From Cryomorphaceae bacterium (GTDB lineage Bacteria > Bacteroidota > Bacteroidia > Flavobacteriales > BACL11), in the NCBI GenBank assembly GCA_949531795.1, contig CATIQX010000094.1, positions 1 to 7,253 of the forward strand: 7,253 bases of DNA, given 5' to 3'. A model generated the notes under the pieces. The model was given only the letters and a program-made list of their open reading frames with translations. It made no database searches and was not told the DNA's origin. The position numbers were made by a program, and so were the translations under genes. Positions 5,575 to 7,253 of this stretch are shown piece after piece (positions within the stretch are counted from its first letter, which is position 1; every line of letters starts with the position of its first letter).

Positions 5575-6288
5575 ATGAAATTTAAAAAATACAATATATA
5601 CTTAGGACTGCTTTTAATTTTTTCTTGCACCTCAACATACAATTTACAATCGTTTGATTGCGATTCAATTGAGATAAAGGCAAATGCGGATACGATTGCA
5701 TTAGCTATTATAGCTCCTTATCAAAAAGGAATAGAGGCAGAAATGAATGAGGTAATTAGCTATTCAAAAATTAACTTAACAAAAAAAGGTGCCGAATCCT
5801 TGTTAGGGAATTTTGTAACCGACCTATGCCTAAACTATTCTGATGCACATATGTGTGTAATGAATAACGGAGGACTAAGAAGCACAATAGATAAAGGCTC
5901 TATTACTAGAGGGAAAATATACGAACTAATGCCTTTTGAAAATGAATTAGTAGTGCTAGAATTAAATAAAGAAGATTACTTAGACCTCTTAGATTATATC
6001 TGCAAAAGAGGTGGCGAACCTTTTTCAGGTATCAAAATAACTATGAATAAAGATAGAAGTGTAATAACTAATTCCTGGCCAGTAAACTTTGAAAAGAATG
6101 AAAAAGTCAAAGTTCTTACCTCAGATTATCTAGCAAACGGAGGGGATAAGATGAGTTTTTTTCAAAATAAAGAACAACATAAATTGGGTCTAAAACTGAG
6201 AGATGCCATTATTAATCACTGCGAAAAAAATGACACAATCACTGCAAATCTTGACGGAAGGATAAAAATAATTGACCATGAACAATAG
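5575..6288 (+). CDS. 5'-nucleotidase C-terminal domain lipoprotein
   Basis: Lipoprotein of 237 aa consisting of just the substrate-binding half of UshA-type 5'-nucleotidases (5_nucleotid_C). The signal is K2-F-K-K, a hydrophobic core and I-F-S-C18, so the mature protein should be lipid-anchored at a membrane facing the periplasm. Family motifs: E74-S-L-L-G-N-F-V-T-D83, N97-N-G-G-L-R-S-T-I105, G108-S-I-T-R-G-K-I-Y-E-L-M-P-F121 and Y185-L-A-N-G-G-D-K-M-S-F-F196. The catalytic metallophosphatase half is absent; it is encoded by the next gene, which overlaps this one by 11 nt. The protein alone should bind but not cleave nucleotides, so it probably works with the product of the next gene. Domain order is reversed relative to the single-chain enzyme, so this is not a simple frameshift remnant. 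Confidence 0.93.
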   Translation: MKFKKYNIYLGLLLIFSCTSTYNLQSFDCDSIEIKANADTIALAIIAPYQKGIEAEMNEVISYSKINLTKKGAESLLGNFVTDLCLNYSDAHMCVMNNGGLRSTIDKGSITRGKIYELMPFENELVVLELNKEDYLDLLDYICKRGGEPFSGIKITMNKDRSVITNSWPVNFEKNEKVKVLTSDYLANGGDKMSFFQNKEQHKLGLKLRDAIINHCEKNDTITANLDGRIKIIDHEQ

Positions 6289-7201
6289 AAGACACTTTAT
6301 AAAAAAAAGCGGATTAGGAGCTATTGGACTCTCATTAATTCCACAACTTTCCTTTGGTAAAAATAATGACACAAAACTCACTATTTTACACACGAATGAC
6401 ATGCATAGCCATATTCACCCATTTACAAGCGGAAGAAATAAGGGCTTAGGAGGAATGGCACAAAGAGCAGCGCTAATCAAACAAATAAGAAAACAAGAAG
6501 AACATGTTCTACTATTAGATGCTGGAGATGTTTTTCAAGGAACACCCTACTTTAATGTTTATGGAGGAGAGCTAGAATTCAAACTTATGAGTGAAATGAA
6601 ATATGATGCTGTAACTTTAGGTAATCATGATTTTGATAATGGATTAGAAGGACTAAAAGAACAACTGCCTCACGCTAACTTTCCTTTTTTAATTGCAAAC
6701 TATGATTTTTCAGATACTATATTTAAAAATACTTTTAAGCCTTATAAAGTATTTCGAAAAGGAAATTTAAAAATAGGAGTCTTTGGAATTGGCATAGAAT
6801 TAGAAGGTCTAGTACCAAAAAAATTATATCAAAACACAGTATATAAAGACCCAATATCAACAGCTAATCATTATGCTAATATTTTAAAACAAAAAGAAAA
6901 GTGCGATTTAGTTATTTGCCTATCACATTTAGGCTTCAAATATAAGGAAGAAAAAATATCAGATATGACCTTTGCAAGTCAAACGCGTGATATTGATTTA
7001 ATTATAGGAGGACATACACATACCTTCTTAAAAAAGCCTGTCAAGCAGCTTAACATAGACCAAAAAGAAGTACTAATCAACCAAGTTGGATGGGCAGGAA
7101 TTAACATTGGCAAGATTGATTATCATTTTAGTCAAAATGATAGTTTAAAAAAAGTTTATGGAAGATCAATATTTATTAAAAATGGCTATGAAAATGCATA
7201 A
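6278..7201 (+). CDS. Metallophosphatase domain of a split 5'-nucleotidase, Tat-exported
   Basis: Catalytic half of a UshA-type 5'-nucleotidase, 307 aa, predicted to hydrolyse nucleotides or related phosphoesters with two metal ions. The ATG at 6278 is preferred over a TTG two codons upstream. It places the twin-arginine signal N-N-R4-R5-H-F-I-K-K at the N terminus, followed by a weak hydrophobic stretch to about residue 27. Metallophosphatase motifs in order: H38-T-N-D41-M-H43, G83-D84-V-F-Q-G88, G115-N-H117-D-F-D120, L215-S-H217-L-G219 and G244-G-H246-T-H248-T249. All the usual metal ligands are present. The protein ends soon after the catalytic domain and lacks the C-terminal substrate domain, which the overlapping upstream gene supplies. 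Tat export suggests folding and metal loading before transport. Exact substrate is not determinable. Confidence 0.94.
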   Translation: MNNRRHFIKKSGLGAIGLSLIPQLSFGKNNDTKLTILHTNDMHSHIHPFTSGRNKGLGGMAQRAALIKQIRKQEEHVLLLDAGDVFQGTPYFNVYGGELEFKLMSEMKYDAVTLGNHDFDNGLEGLKEQLPHANFPFLIANYDFSDTIFKNTFKPYKVFRKGNLKIGVFGIGIELEGLVPKKLYQNTVYKDPISTANHYANILKQKEKCDLVICLSHLGFKYKEEKISDMTFASQTRDIDLIIGGHTHTFLKKPVKQLNIDQKEVLINQVGWAGINIGKIDYHFSQNDSLKKVYGRSIFIKNGYENA

Positions 7202-7253
7202 TAATATGACTTTTAAAAAGTTTTAAACAAAATCCTTTACCTGATAATCTTAC

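Noticed and set aside
6190..6402. Minus-strand open frame across the overlap of the two nucleotidase genes
   Set aside because: It is fully covered by two well-supported plus-strand genes and shows no motif, signal or promoter.
5575..7201. Frameshifted or broken single-chain 5'-nucleotidase
   Set aside because: The domain order is opposite to the single-chain enzyme, and each piece has its own start and export signal.
7208..7222. Possible terminator ACTTTT-A-AAAAGT after the metallophosphatase gene
   Set aside because: The arms are almost pure A/T and the loop is a single base, so it is not a credible hairpin terminator.
7202..7253. Minus-strand frame ending in K-I-I-R with a stop at 7237-7239, perhaps the end of a neighbouring convergent gene
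   Set aside because: Only four codons are visible. The ending resembles that of some type IX secretion cargo proteins, but this is too little to call a gene.

Overview
The window is an AT-rich stretch of a Bacteroidota chromosome, most likely from a marine or aquatic member of Flavobacteriales. The reasons are the lipoproteins with C-K-K or C-T-S after the lipobox, a Gly-Cys-Thr-Asn-Pro/Asp-Asp-Gly-Ser-Cys repeat typical of that group, TAnnTTTG-type -7 promoter elements, the near absence of Shine-Dalgarno sequences, and an M1 peptidase and a nucleoside phosphorylase of the Bacteroidota type. The family cannot be fixed from the sequence. No mobile element, CRISPR array, tRNA or rRNA is visible.

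Layout: (1) 1-1827, minus strand: a two-repeat lipoprotein gene followed 22 nt later by an M1 metallopeptidase whose C-terminal part lies outside the window. (2) 1853-3561, minus strand: a tandem universal stress protein, a stand-alone CinA C-terminal (PncC-type) amidohydrolase 2 nt behind it, then rpmB (L28) with its own likely promoter and an intrinsic terminator. (3) 3601-4464, plus strand: a uridine-phosphorylase-like enzyme, divergent from the stress protein and convergent with the next operon; the two stop codons share one TTAA. (4) 4461-5527, minus strand: a hotdog acyl-CoA thioesterase coupled by an ATGA overlap to a NIP-like aquaporin. (5) 5575-7201, plus strand: a 5'-nucleotidase split into two genes in reversed order. 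The C-terminal substrate domain comes first as a lipoprotein, and the metallophosphatase domain comes second with a twin-arginine signal, overlapping by 11 nt.

Functionally, several genes touch nucleotide and NAD salvage. The split nucleotidase could dephosphorylate nucleotides outside the inner membrane, the phosphorylase could split imported nucleosides, and PncC would deamidate NMN. They lie in separate transcription units, so a joint pathway is only inferred. Everything belongs to recognisable families; no clear new defence, mobile or RNA system was found. The most unusual items are the reversed split nucleotidase with two different export signals, the aquaporin's predicted selectivity filter (F/A/A/R) with a Cys-rich tail, rpmB without an adjacent rpmG, and two symmetric DNA elements in the divergent intergenic regions.
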